From assembly GCA_963169105.1 (NCBI GenBank), contig OY720643.1, positions 130,252,041-130,316,040 on the forward strand: a stretch of DNA of 64,000 bases, written 5' to 3'. Made by a program: the position numbers and the translations under genes. Under the pieces are notes generated by a model. The model searched no databases. It saw only the letters and a list, made by a program, of their open reading frames with translations, and was not told the DNA's origin. Positions 1 to 9,665 of the stretch are shown here, piece by piece. This DNA is from Ceriagrion tenellum (Eukaryota; Arthropoda; Insecta; Odonata; Coenagrionidae). Within the stretch, counting starts at the first letter, position 1. Every line of letters starts with the position of its first letter.

Positions 1-484
1 TACTTGCAGATCAAAAAGATTAAAAAATTGAAAAGGTTTGGAGTTAGCATTATTATTATTTCATATCTTTGAATTACACAGGCTTGTAATAGAAAATTGT
101 TTTTACAGTAATGAATAATTCTTGTAGATATTTTTATGTCAATTCCAGTGCTTTTGACAGAATAATTCCATGTTCTATGAAATTGTCTTAAAATTCATTT
201 TTCAAGTACTGTGTATGTACATAAAAATGGTACAGTGAAAATGAAGTTTGATAGTATATTATTTCCACTTCTTCACGATGGAAAAGTAAATTTCCCTGTT
301 GGAATCAGTTCTAGGTTAACCTTTGTTTGAGACGATGGTGTAAATAAGGGATTGCCACGAATTTACCCTTCATATGTTCAAATGAATACTTATAAAGTTA
401 TTATTGTGATCCATTTATTTGTGTGTGAGTATGACTCCAAGGAGTTCCTGTAATAAACCTGGCAACTTTTTTTGCATGTGCAGT
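1..484. other. AT-rich sequence with no recognised feature
   Basis: I see no coding motif, repeat structure or RNA signature here. The sequence is AT-rich with stops in all frames. It ends where a SINE-like repeat begins. Confidence 0.5.
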
Positions 485-775
485 TATTTCATTGGCCCTT
501 CTGATTCAGTGTTGGCTTCTCAGACCACTGAGTTAACCTGTCTCCCAAGAAACTCTGAAATTGGTTGGGGGGTCATATAAATGCTAGGGCCATAGAAGTG
601 GCTAATAGGTGACGTTGGGGCAGCAATTCACCCACTGGTAGGGAGAGGACAAACACAGAAGACAAAATGAAAGAATGACACATGCACACAGACATTGGTA
701 AAGAGATAGAACAGGCATTTCAGGGGATGCAGAGCCAAAGTAAAAAATGAGCCATTCAGGCTATTCAATGAATCT
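485..775 (-). repeat. tRNA-derived SINE-like repeat, copy A (degenerate)
   Basis: This interval aligns by eye, in the same orientation, with 62,540-62,830. Shared blocks include the stretch around 511-530 (ctcagaccac), an aagaaactctg block near 546, a ggggggtcatataaatg block near 566, and a long block from about 631 to 745 containing acacagaag, aaaatgaaagaatgac and agatagaacaggc. The tRNA-like part, which is clear in the 62.5-kb copy, is badly degraded here. I give minus because the tRNA-like head of the family reads on the minus strand. It is an old dispersed repeat, not a gene; the short reading frame crossing it is incidental. Confidence 0.65.
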
Positions 776-1600
776 AAACCATACAATGGTTTAGATGCAA
801 CATGGGTTTTGGAAAGGGGCTCGGTGAATGTAAAAATTTTAGACAATTTGGGAGGATGCTTGTAGGTGATTGAAGGAGGCTTGGGGAAAAATTTTACCTG
901 TGGAATGGTAGGTTTTCAGAATGGGATATTGGTCCTTAAGAATGAAATCACTTGACTGTCTGGGAAAGAGGTGGTGTAAATAGAAGTAATGTGGTAGTCT
1001 TTAGTGTTAGGAGGTTTAGTGAGGAAGGAGTTTTTCCATATATTTTCATTGAGGAGGGATTTTGGGTAACCATGCTCAAGGAGTGAGTGTAGAAGGTTGA
1101 TGAGGAATTAATTGAGCGAATCTGGGTGGCTACAAATGCAGTGGCCATGGATGGACAGGGAGAATGGAAGGGAGTGTTTGGTATGGGAGGTCAGAAAATG
1201 TGGCTATTAGGATGGCAGCTGCTATAATGAAGGTATAGCTGTTTATTAGTGGGTTTGATGTGAACGAAGGTCTGGAAATTCAAACCTGATAAGGAGATGT
1301 CAACATAAAGGAAGGTAATGTGGGAATTGGAGATAGTTGAGGTGAAGAAGATGGAGGAAGAGTTATTTAGGGTAGAAAGGATTGTATTTAGGGAATCAGT
1401 ACCATGATGCCAAAGAAGGAAGTATCATCAATGTAGAGAAGCTACAACAGGGGTTTTAACAGATACTTGGACAGAAAGGCTTGCTGTAGGTGCCCAAGGT
1501 GGAGGTTAGAATAAGAGGGGCTATATCCACTTCCTCTGGCATAGCCCTTGGTTTGGAGAAAGACTTTTTTATTGAGGGAGAAGGAATGTGGATGAGGACA
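776..1600 (-). pseudogene. Penelope-like element reverse transcriptase relic
   Basis: On the minus strand, pieces of an RT of the Penelope-like type can be followed through several frames. Near 1,560-1,440 there is a segment like the PLE motif 'AMGS-APSYAN-FMG', followed by LLYIDDTSFFGIM, where YIDD is the catalytic aspartate pair. Downstream come ITFLYVDIS (the FLDV region) and FVHIKPTNKQLYLHYSS, like the KPT-YLH block that follows the RT. Further on, EHGYPKSL resembles the NGYP motif of the connector. Stops and frameshifts interrupt the frame, so it is a dead copy. No GIY-YIG domain is visible. It runs opposite to the PLE at 1.8-3.3 kb and has different motifs, so it is probably another family. 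The 5' limit is uncertain. Confidence 0.65.
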
Positions 1601-1780
1601 ATCCTCGTCAGATCTGGGAGGAATTCAGTGCTGGAAATATTTGGGTGTAGGAGCTCTGAGAGAAAAAAAACCATAGTGAAGACAGACCTTCAGGGTGAGG
1701 AATACTGGTATACTGGGAGGTAACATCTGCCGTGGCTGCGGGTGATTCCATTTCTTTTGGGTTTCGCTGCGTTTTGTTAT

Positions 1781-1832
1781 CTTGGAGATGACGTTTCGTG
1801 ACCAATGCTGGCCACATCTTCAGATCAGGTCT
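1781..1832 (-). ncRNA. degenerate hammerhead ribozyme candidate in PLE terminal repeat
   Basis: On the minus strand the core CTGAAGA (1,817-1,823) is followed by a stem II of six pairs, GTGGCC with GGTCAC, around the loop AGCATT. Then come GAAA (1,794-1,797) and CGTC, which allows a minimal helix III with C as the cleavage nucleotide. Helix I next to the core has only about three pairs (GAT with ATC) before mismatches, so activity is doubtful. The order and core match type I hammerheads described in Penelope-like elements. The call leans on the much better pair at 4.6-5.0 kb. Confidence 0.4.
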
Positions 1833-1848
1833 GAATGGCGACTGGTGG

Positions 1849-1912
1849 AATTGGGCATCTATATATACTGTCCTCAGGGTGGCTTTCAGGTATCGCATCC
1901 CATCAGCATTGA
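1849..1912 (+). repeat. left inverted terminal repeat of PLE
   Basis: The sequence aattgggcat...cctcagggtggctttc...tatcgc is repeated in inverted orientation at 3,212-3,270 with a few substitutions and a one-base gap. Confidence 0.75.
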
Positions 1913-2146
1913 GGACCCTGATTTTGGCACGTTTTTTTCTCAATAGTCTTTTCCATGTGTTGTGGAGCCTGTGGCCATCGTCTCTATTGAAATATTCCTT
2001 TACTTTCTCTAATTCAATAGCCTCCCAAATGAGTAGGGGTTAATAGTACTTTTGTTTGGCCAAGACTCGTGTGTCACTCATCATTACGTGATGTCCCGGG
2101 TTGGAGAAGGCATGATCTGCAACTGCTGACTGCGCGCAATGCTTAT

Positions 2147-2195
2147 TTTTGAGAGCCCTTTTGAGAGCCCTTTTGAGAGCCCTTTTGAGAGCTCA
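2147..2195 (+). repeat. 12-bp tandem repeat, four units
   Basis: The 12-bp unit ttttgagagccc is repeated about four times, the last ending ctc. In frame it would encode a repeated Phe-Glu-Ser-Pro. It sits in the 5' part of the PLE, before the RT motifs. Confidence 0.8.
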
Positions 2196-2245
2196 AATGG
2201 ACCGAAATTGCCTTTGACTCACCAACATACGCTATTGCCAAATAC

Positions 2246-3192
2246 ATGGCTAAGGTCCTCTGCCCTTTCACCGGACAATCACAGACTCATGTTCAGAACT
2301 CACATCACTTCACGGACATTAAAACTGTTCGGCTAGATCCCAAAGATTTAATGATTAGTTTTGATGTAGAGTCTTTATTCACCCACGTTCCTGCAGATGA
2401 CTCAATGGAAATCATCAGAAGTTTTCCGAAGAAGGACTTCCAAAGGAATTCGCTGAGATTATTGAGTTCTGTCTGAAGAATTCATACTTTTGGTGGAACG
2501 ATTGCTACTACTAACAAATTAACAGCACTGCAATTGGTCTCCTTTTTCGCCCGTAGTGGCCAATATATTCATGGAAGACTTTGAAAGAAGAGTCATTGAG
2601 CTCTCTGCTAAGAAGCCACGACTTTGGCTGAGATAAGTGGATGATACTTTTGTCATCTGGCTGCACGGCAGGGAATCCCTTCTCCACTTTCTCCTGCACC
2701 TGACTTCTCAGTATCCAGCAATTAAACTGACGATGGAGACTGAGCAAGATTGACGCCTACCCTTTCTGGATGTAGAAATATCGAGGAATGACGACGGATT
2801 GCTAGGTCTCTGTGTCTATCGAAAGAAGACGCACACCGATAGATATTTGCATTCTTCCTCCCATCAACACCCTCAGATTAAAAGATCTCTCGTGAGAACT
2901 CTTCTTCATCGTGCCAAAACGATATCAGGTGAAAAGTCGCGAAAGAAGGAAGAACAACATGTCACGGCGGCACTCATGAAGAACGGATACTCCAAGGCCC
3001 TTATCGGGTCCATGAGGAGGACTATGCTGGAGGAGAAGAAAGGGACTAAGGAGACACCAAATGCTAGAGGCTTTGGGACGCTACCGTTCATCCCAGGAAC
3101 GACGGAAAGGATAGGAAAGGAGGATACGAGATTCCTTGCAGCTGCGGCCGGAAGTATGCGGGGCAAACAAAGAGGGCGATTTCGGTCCGTTT
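2246..3192 (+). pseudogene. PLE reverse transcriptase / GIY-YIG endonuclease, inactivated
   Basis: This is the pol of a Penelope-like element, which would copy its RNA by target-primed synthesis using a GIY-YIG nuclease. In order I read: HVQNSHHFTDIK; the family hallmark SFDVESLFTHVP (about 2,355-2,390); PVVANIFMEDFERR near 2,553; the catalytic block where YVDD has become stop-VDD (WLR-stop-VDDTFVIW, near 2,635); LPFLDVEI near 2,763; VYRKKTHTDRYLHSS near 2,815; a connector with NGYSKAL near 2,978; and YEIPCSCGRKYAGQTKRAI (about 3,125-3,180), which is the GIY-YIG core with its Cys-rich motif. The blocks are spread over more than one frame and the catalytic Tyr codon is a stop, so the copy is dead. 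Family assignment is firm. Confidence 0.88.
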
Positions 3193-3211
3193 GAGCGGAC
3201 ACCAAAGGGTT

Positions 3212-3270
3212 CGCTGATTGGACGCGATACCGGAAAGCCACCCTGAGGACGTATATATACATGCCCAATT
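3212..3270 (-). repeat. right inverted terminal repeat of PLE
   Basis: Reverse complement of 1,849-1,912. Homology stops at 3,270, where unrelated sequence leads into a LINE fragment. Confidence 0.75.
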
Positions 3271-3329
3271 AGCAAACAAAAGCACTCACATACACTTCAC
3301 ACAAAGACGCAAACACGAACCTCAAATGT

Positions 3330-3890
3330 GACCAGTCTTCAACAAAAAACCGATCCCAAGAACCTCTGTCCATCGATTCCTCGGCGTTCACTTAGACTCA
3401 AAACTAACTTTCGCTAAACATTTAATGGAGTGCAAACGTAAGACTCTTTCCGCTCGCCTAGCTTTAGCATCGCTCTGCCAACATAACTCACCGCTCTCCC
3501 AAAAAGCGCGCATTAAGACTCTACTCCTCCAGAGTGAGACCAATCCTGCTTTGCGGCTGCGAGGTTTTTACCTGCCGCAGAACTATTGTTGACAAACTCG
3601 AAAAATTCCAAATCAAAAGCATCCGCGCTCTACTGAAGCTGGGCAGATTAATAAAAATGAAGGAGGTACGATGCTACCACTCCCTACCATCCATTGAAAC
3701 TTATTTGCAATCAACAGTCTCCAAATTTCAATACCGCTCGAAAAAAACCAATAATCCCCTCCTGACTAATATTTGGAATTACCCCATTAACCCCACTACA
3801 AATACAATGCCTCAACATATCACTCTTCTATGAGTCTTTCCTATGTCTAACGTTTCTTTTAGGGTAAGTGTGTGAATAATAAATAAATAA
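3330..3890 (+). pseudogene. 5'-truncated LINE: RT thumb/C-terminal fragment with AATA-type tail
   Basis: The frame at 3,358-3,530 reads a C-terminal LINE block (HRFLGVHLDSKLTFAKH), then after a one-base shift RPILLCGCEVF and VDKLEKFQIKSIRALL (3,534-3,650). These match the 'YLGV-LD-L-W-H' and 'RP-L-YG--W' blocks after the catalytic core of Jockey/CR1-like RTs. The 3' end is a short aataataaataaataa tail at about 3,873-3,890. No RT core or endonuclease is present, as expected of a 5'-truncated insertion. Confidence 0.75.
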
Positions 3891-4330
3891 CTAATGATGT
3901 TAATTATTTAAAAAATACTATTTAAAAATAATATTTATATTTTTAAAAATCTTTAAAAAAATATGAAAGAAAAGGAAATGAGTATATAATAAAAAGGGAA
4001 AGAAAAAAGTATAAATAGTGAAAAAAATTATTATTACTACTACAACAATGAATAATTAATGTATATACATTATATATAAAATAATATTGTGTATATAGAA
4101 TGTATTGTTCTTATCATTACCCCCATTTTGTGTATCCCCCCTCTTAGTTTAGTTTTATGACAATGACAGTGTCTATTTCAAATTTCATACAAACAACACA
4201 CACACTCCAATTAAAATCCCCAGTAAAACGGTCCAGCCATTCACTTGGACCCCGATATAAATTTAGACAGTACATTTCCGTAGCGTAAAGAACAAACGTG
4301 ACGAAGTTGAGCATATTGTTGAACCCTAAG
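3891..4330. other. AT-rich spacer between LINE relics
   Basis: Very AT-rich up to about 4,120, then ordinary sequence. I see no coding motif until the LINE endonuclease blocks begin near 4,340. Confidence 0.5.
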
Positions 4331-4561
4331 ATATCGTAATTGGAACAAGGAGTTAGAACAAGGGTTAGCAGAGGATATTAGAGATAGCGAAGTTTTTTCA
4401 ACAGGATATAAAGTCTATAGACGTGATCGATCAGATTGGACAGGCGGAGGAGTATTCTTAGCCGTTATATCGTATTTGATTAGTACCGCACACATAATAT
4501 TAAACGACAATGAAATAGAGAGCGTTTGGTATACTATCAAACCACAGAACAAAAGAAATAT

Positions 4562-4663
4562 AACAATGATACTCAAACGATATCGTACTGTCTACCAAAT
4601 TGATTTCAAACTCTTACAACACGTGTTTCAACTGTCTAGCAGTCATCTTCAGGTAAGACTGAA
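4562..4663 (-). repeat. left 102-bp inverted repeat of hammerhead element
   Basis: Reverse complement of 4,982-5,083 with about three substitutions. One substitution is the free N7 position of the hammerhead core, CTGAAGA here against CTGATGA in the right arm. Confidence 0.92.
4612..4658 (-). ncRNA. type I hammerhead ribozyme, minus strand
   Basis: Minus strand, 5' to 3': helix I strand TCTTAC (4,653-4,658), core CTGAAGA (4,646-4,652), one extra T, helix II GACTG/CAGTT with loop CTAGA, core GAAA (4,626-4,629), short helix III ACACGTGT with an ACGT loop, cleavage nucleotide U, then helix I strand GTAAGA (4,612-4,617). Helix I pairs perfectly over six bases. The extra T before helix II is the only departure from the textbook core. 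Confidence 0.78.
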
Positions 4664-4722
4664 GGGTAAGCATATATGCGTTAGGATTTTAGTTCTTGTA
4701 ATCACGGGATTAAAAACCTGGG

Positions 4723-4920
4723 TCGCTAAGGTAGTTTGAGCGAAACATCATTTCGCCTGGAACATCAATGAATTTGGTCTCACTTTAAAGAAAAATATCT
4801 CACTCTTCCAAAAATACCAAAATATCAACCCCTGAACAAACTACGTCCGAGATTTTTGACCAAAAATACCCGCCCTTTCAGATGGGAAAAGGGGCGTGTA
4901 CGCCCTCCAGAGAGACCTTA
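4723..4920 (+). repeat. dispersed repeat shared with 40,217-40,413 (copy 1)
   Basis: Internal part of the hammerhead element. It starts at taaggtagtttgagcgaaa and shares long blocks with 40,217-40,413, such as atcaatgaatttggtctca and aaagaaaaatatctcac, plus a ttcaacccc-like block and a final agagac block. The second copy has no recognisable hammerhead arms nearby. Confidence 0.75.
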
Positions 4921-4981
4921 TTTGTGTGCCTATCATAGTAATAGAGTAGACTTTTGGATAAGAAGCATAATATCACATTCG

Positions 4982-5083
4982 TTCAGTCTTACCTGATGAT
5001 GACTGCTAGACAGTTGAAACACGTGTTGTAAGAGTTTGAAATAAATTTGGTGGACAGTACGATATCGTTTGAGTATCATTGTT
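4982..5083 (+). repeat. right 102-bp inverted repeat of hammerhead element
   Basis: Inverted partner of 4,562-4,663. A 43-bp tail follows before the target duplication. Confidence 0.92.
4987..5033 (+). ncRNA. type I hammerhead ribozyme, plus strand
   Basis: Helix I TCTTAC (4,987-4,992) pairs with GTAAGA (5,028-5,033). Core CTGATGA is at 4,993-4,999, helix II GACTG (5,001-5,005) pairs with CAGTT (5,011-5,015), core GAAA is at 5,016-5,019, and the ACACGTGT helix III is at 5,019-5,026. The cleavage nucleotide would be U5027, leaving G5028 as the 5' end of the product. This would cut inside the terminal repeat of the transcript, as in PLE and retrozyme hammerheads. Confidence 0.8.
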
Positions 5084-7919
5084 CAATATGCTGTTCTACA
5101 ACATCTCGACGGAGAAAGTGGAGTTTAAAAGAAATATACATATATGTTTATTTTTCAGACCACCAGATTCCAAAATAGATCGATTTTGTACAAAAAATAA
5201 AAAGTCAATTATCATCATTTACCTTGGGAGGTAACAAAAGCGAGATAATTATCAGTGAAGATTTCATCCTCCCGGCTACAAATTGGAAAGCCAATAGCGT
5301 CGAAACAAGTTCTAGGGAGCGTGTTGTGAGGCCTTACGTAATACACTTTCACACCACTCTTACTCAAATAGTAAACGATCCTAAGAGAGGTAATAAAATA
5401 ATAGATCTTTAGCTTTTAGTCACCCTACAATGATTAAACACAATCGATATCCTCGAAGGCATAAGTGATCATTAAGTTAATATTTACGACTTTGAAAACA
5501 ACAGTGGAGTCCACTCTAAAACCTAAACGTAAAGTCTACGTATTTGAAAAATGCAATTATGTAAAATTTGGAGAGACGTTAGAGCTTCATTCGCGAAATA
5601 TGTAGCCACAATAAAATACGAGAACACCGAAGTATCATGGAGGTAAATATTGGAATCACTACGCAAAGAAGTCGATGAATATATTCCACTCAAATTCAAA
5701 CGGGAGAGTAAAGAGCGTCGTTGGTACAACCACGAAGTAAGGCGGTAGCTCTGGAGACAAAGGCAATTACACAGCCTAGTATATGAAAATTCTATTTTAG
5801 TCTGGTTACAAAACAAAATAACTAGCGGCAAGAGAAATTTATATTGCTCAATGGTCAAACCAAAAACAAATAATGTGTTCTACTCTACGAGACATCAAGA
5901 AGAAAATTGTAATTGAATTATTACATGCAAACCGCAAGTCATTCTGGTCTCACGCGAGAGAGCTTCAGGGCATTTCTTCGACAGTAGAGTCTTTATTGGA
6001 CACAGACGGAAAATTAGTCATCAGCTGCATCGATAAAGCCAACTTACTAAACCACTGCTTTGAAAGTGTATTCACTAAGGATGACACAATATACAATTTA
6101 GACATTCCTGACTTTCACGAGCCGATGGCTGACATAAAAATTCAACGTGATGGAATAACTAAACAACTGCGCTCGATTAAAAGTATCAAGTCCCCAGGTC
6201 CATAAGGAATACCTGCACGTGTGCTAAAGTCGTTAGCGCCACAAATTGCTCCATTATCAGAAATTATATTTGGCATATCATTATCCGAATGCAAGGTGTC
6301 CCAAGACTGGATAATAGCCAACGTCACCCTGATACTTAAAAAAGGAAATAGAAATGACCCAGGAAATTACCGGCCCATATCGTTAACATTACTCGTATAA
6401 TGCAAGATCCTCGAACACATTGTCGTTATTAATATTATGAAATTCCTGGATAATCGTAATTTATAACACAGCAGTCAGCATAGCTTCCGTAAGGGCAGGT
6501 CCTGCGAAACACAGCTTGCGCTCTTCCTTCATGACATCCTAAAATCTGGTTAATCGAAGAAGCATGTCGACGCAATATTCCTTGATTACAAGAAGGCATT
6601 CCACAAGAATCCACAAAATTCACTCTGCAAATTGTAATAATGCAAACTAAATGAGAAAATAGTGAATTCTATAAGGGATTTATCAATGATCGAAAACAAA
6701 CGTAGTTATTGATGGTATTAGCTCTGGTATAGTTGGAGTCACATCGGGTGTTCCTCAATGAAGCATGATCGGCCCTCTTTTATTAATTATTTTTACCAAT
6801 GATCTAAGTTCTCGAGTAAGCAGAAAATGTAGGTTATTTGCTGACGATATAGTCATCTACAGTGAAATATGCGAAGACGCGTTCTGTCATCGGACCTTGA
6901 CAACGCATTCGTGGTGCTAGGAGTGAAAATTAGAATTAAATATCAATAAATGCACCACAGTGCACTTCTTGCGAAAGTCATTACACAATTACTATATCTA
7001 AACTGTGGGTGGAGTAAACAGAGTATCTTCAGATACAGTAAAATATCTTGGAATTACCTTAACTTCTGATATATTGTGGGGAACAGAGAAATCCTTGGTT
7101 TTGCTAAGCCTATAATATAAAGGTCCTCGGATGAATAAGTCAAATAGAGGTGCCACTTCGCTCTGCTTAAGCCACACCTCTAATTCGCTTTGAGTATTTG
7201 GAACCCTGGTCATAATGATTTAACAAAAAAAATTAATAAAATACTAAGACTGCTGCACACTTCGTTAAAAACTTCTACCAGCGAACATGTAGCGTTTCAC
7301 AACTTTACAGGGGTCAAAGTGGGATCCCCTACAGTCTCGGAGGCTACACGCTAGGCTTAGCTCGCTTGAGAAATTCAGAACTGGTGTGTTTCAGAGCGAC
7401 ATAGAGAATGTTATCATGACGTCTCACTACATCTCTAGGTCTGACAGAAGCGATAAAATAAGAGGTACATAGCAGAGGAAATTGGTGAAAGAACTCGTTC
7501 TTTCCGCGCACAATAGGCGACCACATTAAAAACTGAGCTCCTATAAATACACTCAAATAATGCGCTTCACCATTTCTCCTCCTAAATCCTCATTTTTTAC
7601 ATCTCTACGAGGCTGGAGTTCGAACACCGCCTGCCACAAGCCCATGCGGCGGCTCGCAGTGTAGTATGTCGATGTTTAATTTTTCTTTTTTCTTTTTTTA
7701 TTACGTCTCTGTCAAGTTTTCCATATTTTTCTAATTTTAATTCTCCAAGTTTCTCACACAGCCATTATTATCTGCCAGTTTTTAGCGAAAGCGACCACAC
7801 AGTCCTTGAACTCTCCCCAGCTCACCGGATATGGACCTTGCTAGGTTTCTCAAATATAAAAGAATAACTGACAAGGGGCAAGTTTCAGACTCAGGAGATT
7901 TATTTATTTAATTTAATTT

Positions 7920-8110
7920 AAGAGTCAACGTCAGAGGCACTGTCAGGGGTAACGAATATCATTGTTAGAACCACACCTATAAAAATATATACAAAGAAAT
8001 TGTATACATTACAAAGCATAAAACAACCTGCAATAGAAAACAGACATCGTCAAATTATGCTAAGTTTACAATAATTTTTTTTTTGTCATAATAATTTTTT
8101 GTCAGCTCAG
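7920..8110 (-). repeat. inverted repeat, left arm
   Basis: The stretch agaaccacacct...gacatcgtcaaattatgctaagttta...ataattttt is the reverse complement of 8,990-9,120 with scattered differences, extending more weakly outward. On the minus strand it ends in an AT-rich tail with an AAATT/AAATA pattern (7,900-7,925), so it may be a LINE 3' end rather than a transposon TIR. Confidence 0.8.
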
Positions 8111-8989
8111 GGAGATCTCTTTGAAGGGTCAAAATGTTATTATATTTATTTTCCCAGTTATTGATTTGTACAACATTAACCGCGAACTTGATTATCAAAC
8201 CTCGTACTTAGAATTTGGGATTCGACTCTGAAATACTGATCATCCAATCACGAGGTTGGAGCACATGGAACATATGTCGGGTACATGGACTCACGCAATT
8301 CCTGTCGCAGAGAAAATTTGCTCCCTCCACAACTCATCATCTCATATATAATATCCCTTTAGTCTTTTTGGTCATAAATTTAGTTCAACAAAGCGGATAT
8401 CGGGCTCGTATTGGTTTGGTTTTGGCATATCGGGTACTGGATATTGTACGATACATTCTCGAGGGCGGCGGCGTGTAGAGAGGGAAACACTATTTTAAGG
8501 GCGTTTGCCGTGCATATCCACAGTTCCCGGCAAAATGTTAATAATTTAGGAAAGAAATACTATTAGAACTGAGTGTCAACCACTAAGCCAAATGAGGGCT
8601 ATTGTGATGAGAAGTGAGCAGGAGTCCTCCTTCAGTTTTCTTGCTATCGTGCTCAGTCGGCCATTCAGTAAAATGAAATCGAGTCTAAGGTCAAGCATCA
8701 ATGAATGTTTGTATTCCTCTTCTGCAAAAGTTTCGAGTGTTTATCACTGCTTCTTAGGGTTATATTTGAATTAATTTTGCCTGTTATGCAAACATTCAAC
8801 CAGGTTAACATATTTAGGTAATTAACTCTTTATACTTAGGTTAATTAAAAAGTTTACATGCATGTTTTAAAAACATTACCTGAGAGTTTCTTCTGAATTT
8901 TTTCATGATGAATTGATGAATACGCTACTACTAAAATGTTTATTCTATGTTGTTCAAACACTTAAGTATTTGCGAAAAGTCAAAGTAAT
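8111..8989. other. spacer between inverted repeat arms
   Basis: About 880 bp separating the arms at 7.9-8.1 and 9.0-9.2 kb. The short reading frames here have no recognisable motif and I could not identify a transposase. Confidence 0.4.
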
Positions 8990-9170
8990 ATTCAAGTTTT
9001 ATGACATAAAAATTATTATAAACTTAGCATAATTTGACGATGTCTGTTTTTTATTGCAGGTTTTTTTATATTTTGTAATTATACAATATCTATGTATATA
9101 TTTTTTATAAGTGTGGTTCTAACTATATTATTCATTCGTGATTGTATTTTATTGCGTGATCTGACTTTGC
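8990..9170 (+). repeat. inverted repeat, right arm
   Basis: Partner of 7,920-8,110. The best-matching core is 8,995-9,120; homology fades toward 9,170. Confidence 0.8.
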
Positions 9171-9583
9171 ACATACTAGAAATCTGTATTTTATTAATGT
9201 GTTACACAGGGAGGTTCTATTTATCAGGCAATTATTCATTAATGGTCAGACCAATATCTCCAGAGGAAAAATAATATTTATAAATTAGAGGTCGTTAGAA
9301 GGAATCATGGGAAAAGAAATTGAAAGAAATATCCCCTCCCAGTGTGACTCCGGCTTATCCGTCCGATACGTGGAAGCCCAATGTATCGGTCTGTGGTCCG
9401 ACGCGGCCGAGATTCAGAAATTTTGTTTTAAAGGATTTAACTCTGTCAGTAAGGTGGCCATTTTGAATTTTTAACTTACTAATGGTACTAATTTTTTCGA
9501 TTTATGAAAGACCTTGGGCGTTCACTGTTTCACTAGGTACGAATTTGATTCAGACGACCACATGCGATTAGCGGTGCACTTAC

Positions 9584-9665
9584 CGCAGTCTTTGAACTCC
9601 GTCTCTGTCGAAACGAACCAACAGCACAAGATGAGTATGAGTAAGGCGGCGAATGATTTACCCAT
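9584..9665 (-). CDS. first coding exon of an NPC2-like secreted protein gene (partial)
   Basis: On the minus strand an ATG at 9,665-9,663 has a good context (A at -3, G at +4). It opens 27 codons plus one base: MGKSFAALLILILCCWFV, a basic start and hydrophobic signal peptide, then STETEFKDC. The exon ends GACTGCG followed by a strong donor GTAAGTGC (intron from 9,583). A signal peptide followed by EF-x-DCG is the start of NPC2/ML-domain sterol-binding proteins, where the first Cys pairs in the mature fold, and phase 1 after the DCG codon is a natural exon end. These proteins carry cholesterol or other lipids in lysosomes or are secreted. I could not find exon 2 downstream; the intron would have to span the repeat-filled 0-9.5 kb or more. 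The exon is small, so the call rests on the combination of signals. Confidence 0.6.

Larger units (their letters stand above)
1741..3270 (+). mobile_element. Penelope-like element with GIY-YIG endonuclease and inverted terminal repeats
   Basis: The element carries an RT plus GIY-YIG pseudogene (2,246-3,192) flanked by an inverted pair of about 60 bp: 1,849-1,912 and the reverse complement of 3,212-3,270. Inverted or direct pseudo-LTRs are known for Penelope-like elements. A degenerate hammerhead-like motif lies just outside the left arm on the minus strand (1,781-1,832), again as known for PLEs. The right arm stops at 3,270 without the matching hammerhead segment, so that end looks truncated by or against the LINE fragment that follows. 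I did not find target duplications. Confidence 0.7.
4563..5126 (+). mobile_element. short non-autonomous element with inverted hammerhead repeats, 3' tail and 12-bp target duplication
   Basis: The element interrupts the LINE endonuclease frame. It has 102-bp inverted repeats (4,562-4,663 and 4,982-5,083) that differ at about three positions, an internal region of 318 bp, and a 43-bp single-copy tail (5,084-5,126). The 12-mer aaaagaaatata occurs at 4,551-4,562 and 5,127-5,138, on both sides of the insert, and the LINE frame resumes after the second copy. Each inverted repeat holds a complete hammerhead ribozyme, in opposite orientations. Inverted pseudo-LTRs with hammerheads, a tail beyond one repeat and target duplications of this size are known for Penelope-like elements, so I infer a PLE-mobilised short element. 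No protein is encoded. Confidence 0.8.
4331..7560 (+). pseudogene. LINE endonuclease-reverse transcriptase ORF2 relic
   Basis: Read with shifts and stops: endonuclease piece with VYRRDRSDWTGGGVFLAV (about 4,408-4,461) and WYTIKPQNKRN, then, after the inserted element, FFRPPDSK near 5,153 and EDFILPATNWK near 5,256 (the 'GGDFNLP-I-W' block). The linker has RRWYNHEVRR. RT blocks follow: DPGNYRPISL (about 6,355), FRKGRSCETQLALFLHD (about 6,486), FLDYKKAFH, IGPLLL-like sequence near 6,770, and FADDIVIY at about 6,836-6,860 with both catalytic Asp codons kept. A C-terminal FALLKPHL-FALSIWNP block lies near 7,150-7,205. Many stops show a dead copy. It resembles the intact RT at 47.8-49.1 kb closely. 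Confidence 0.85.
4331..7679 (+). mobile_element. decayed CR1-like LINE with hammerhead element inserted in its endonuclease
   Basis: One LINE copy can be followed from an endonuclease fragment near 4,340 to a 3' end near 7,679. The 3' UTR at 7,627-7,675 (cgcctgccaca...cggcggctcgcagtgtagtatgtcgatg) resembles the 3' ends of the LINEs at 47.7 kb (minus) and 56.82-56.88 kb, so the three belong to related families. The coding part is interrupted at 4,563-5,126 by a separate element with a 12-bp target duplication. Confidence 0.8.

Noticed and set aside
2147..2195. CRISPR-like array
   Set aside because: A 12-bp tandem with no spacers, inside a eukaryotic retroelement.
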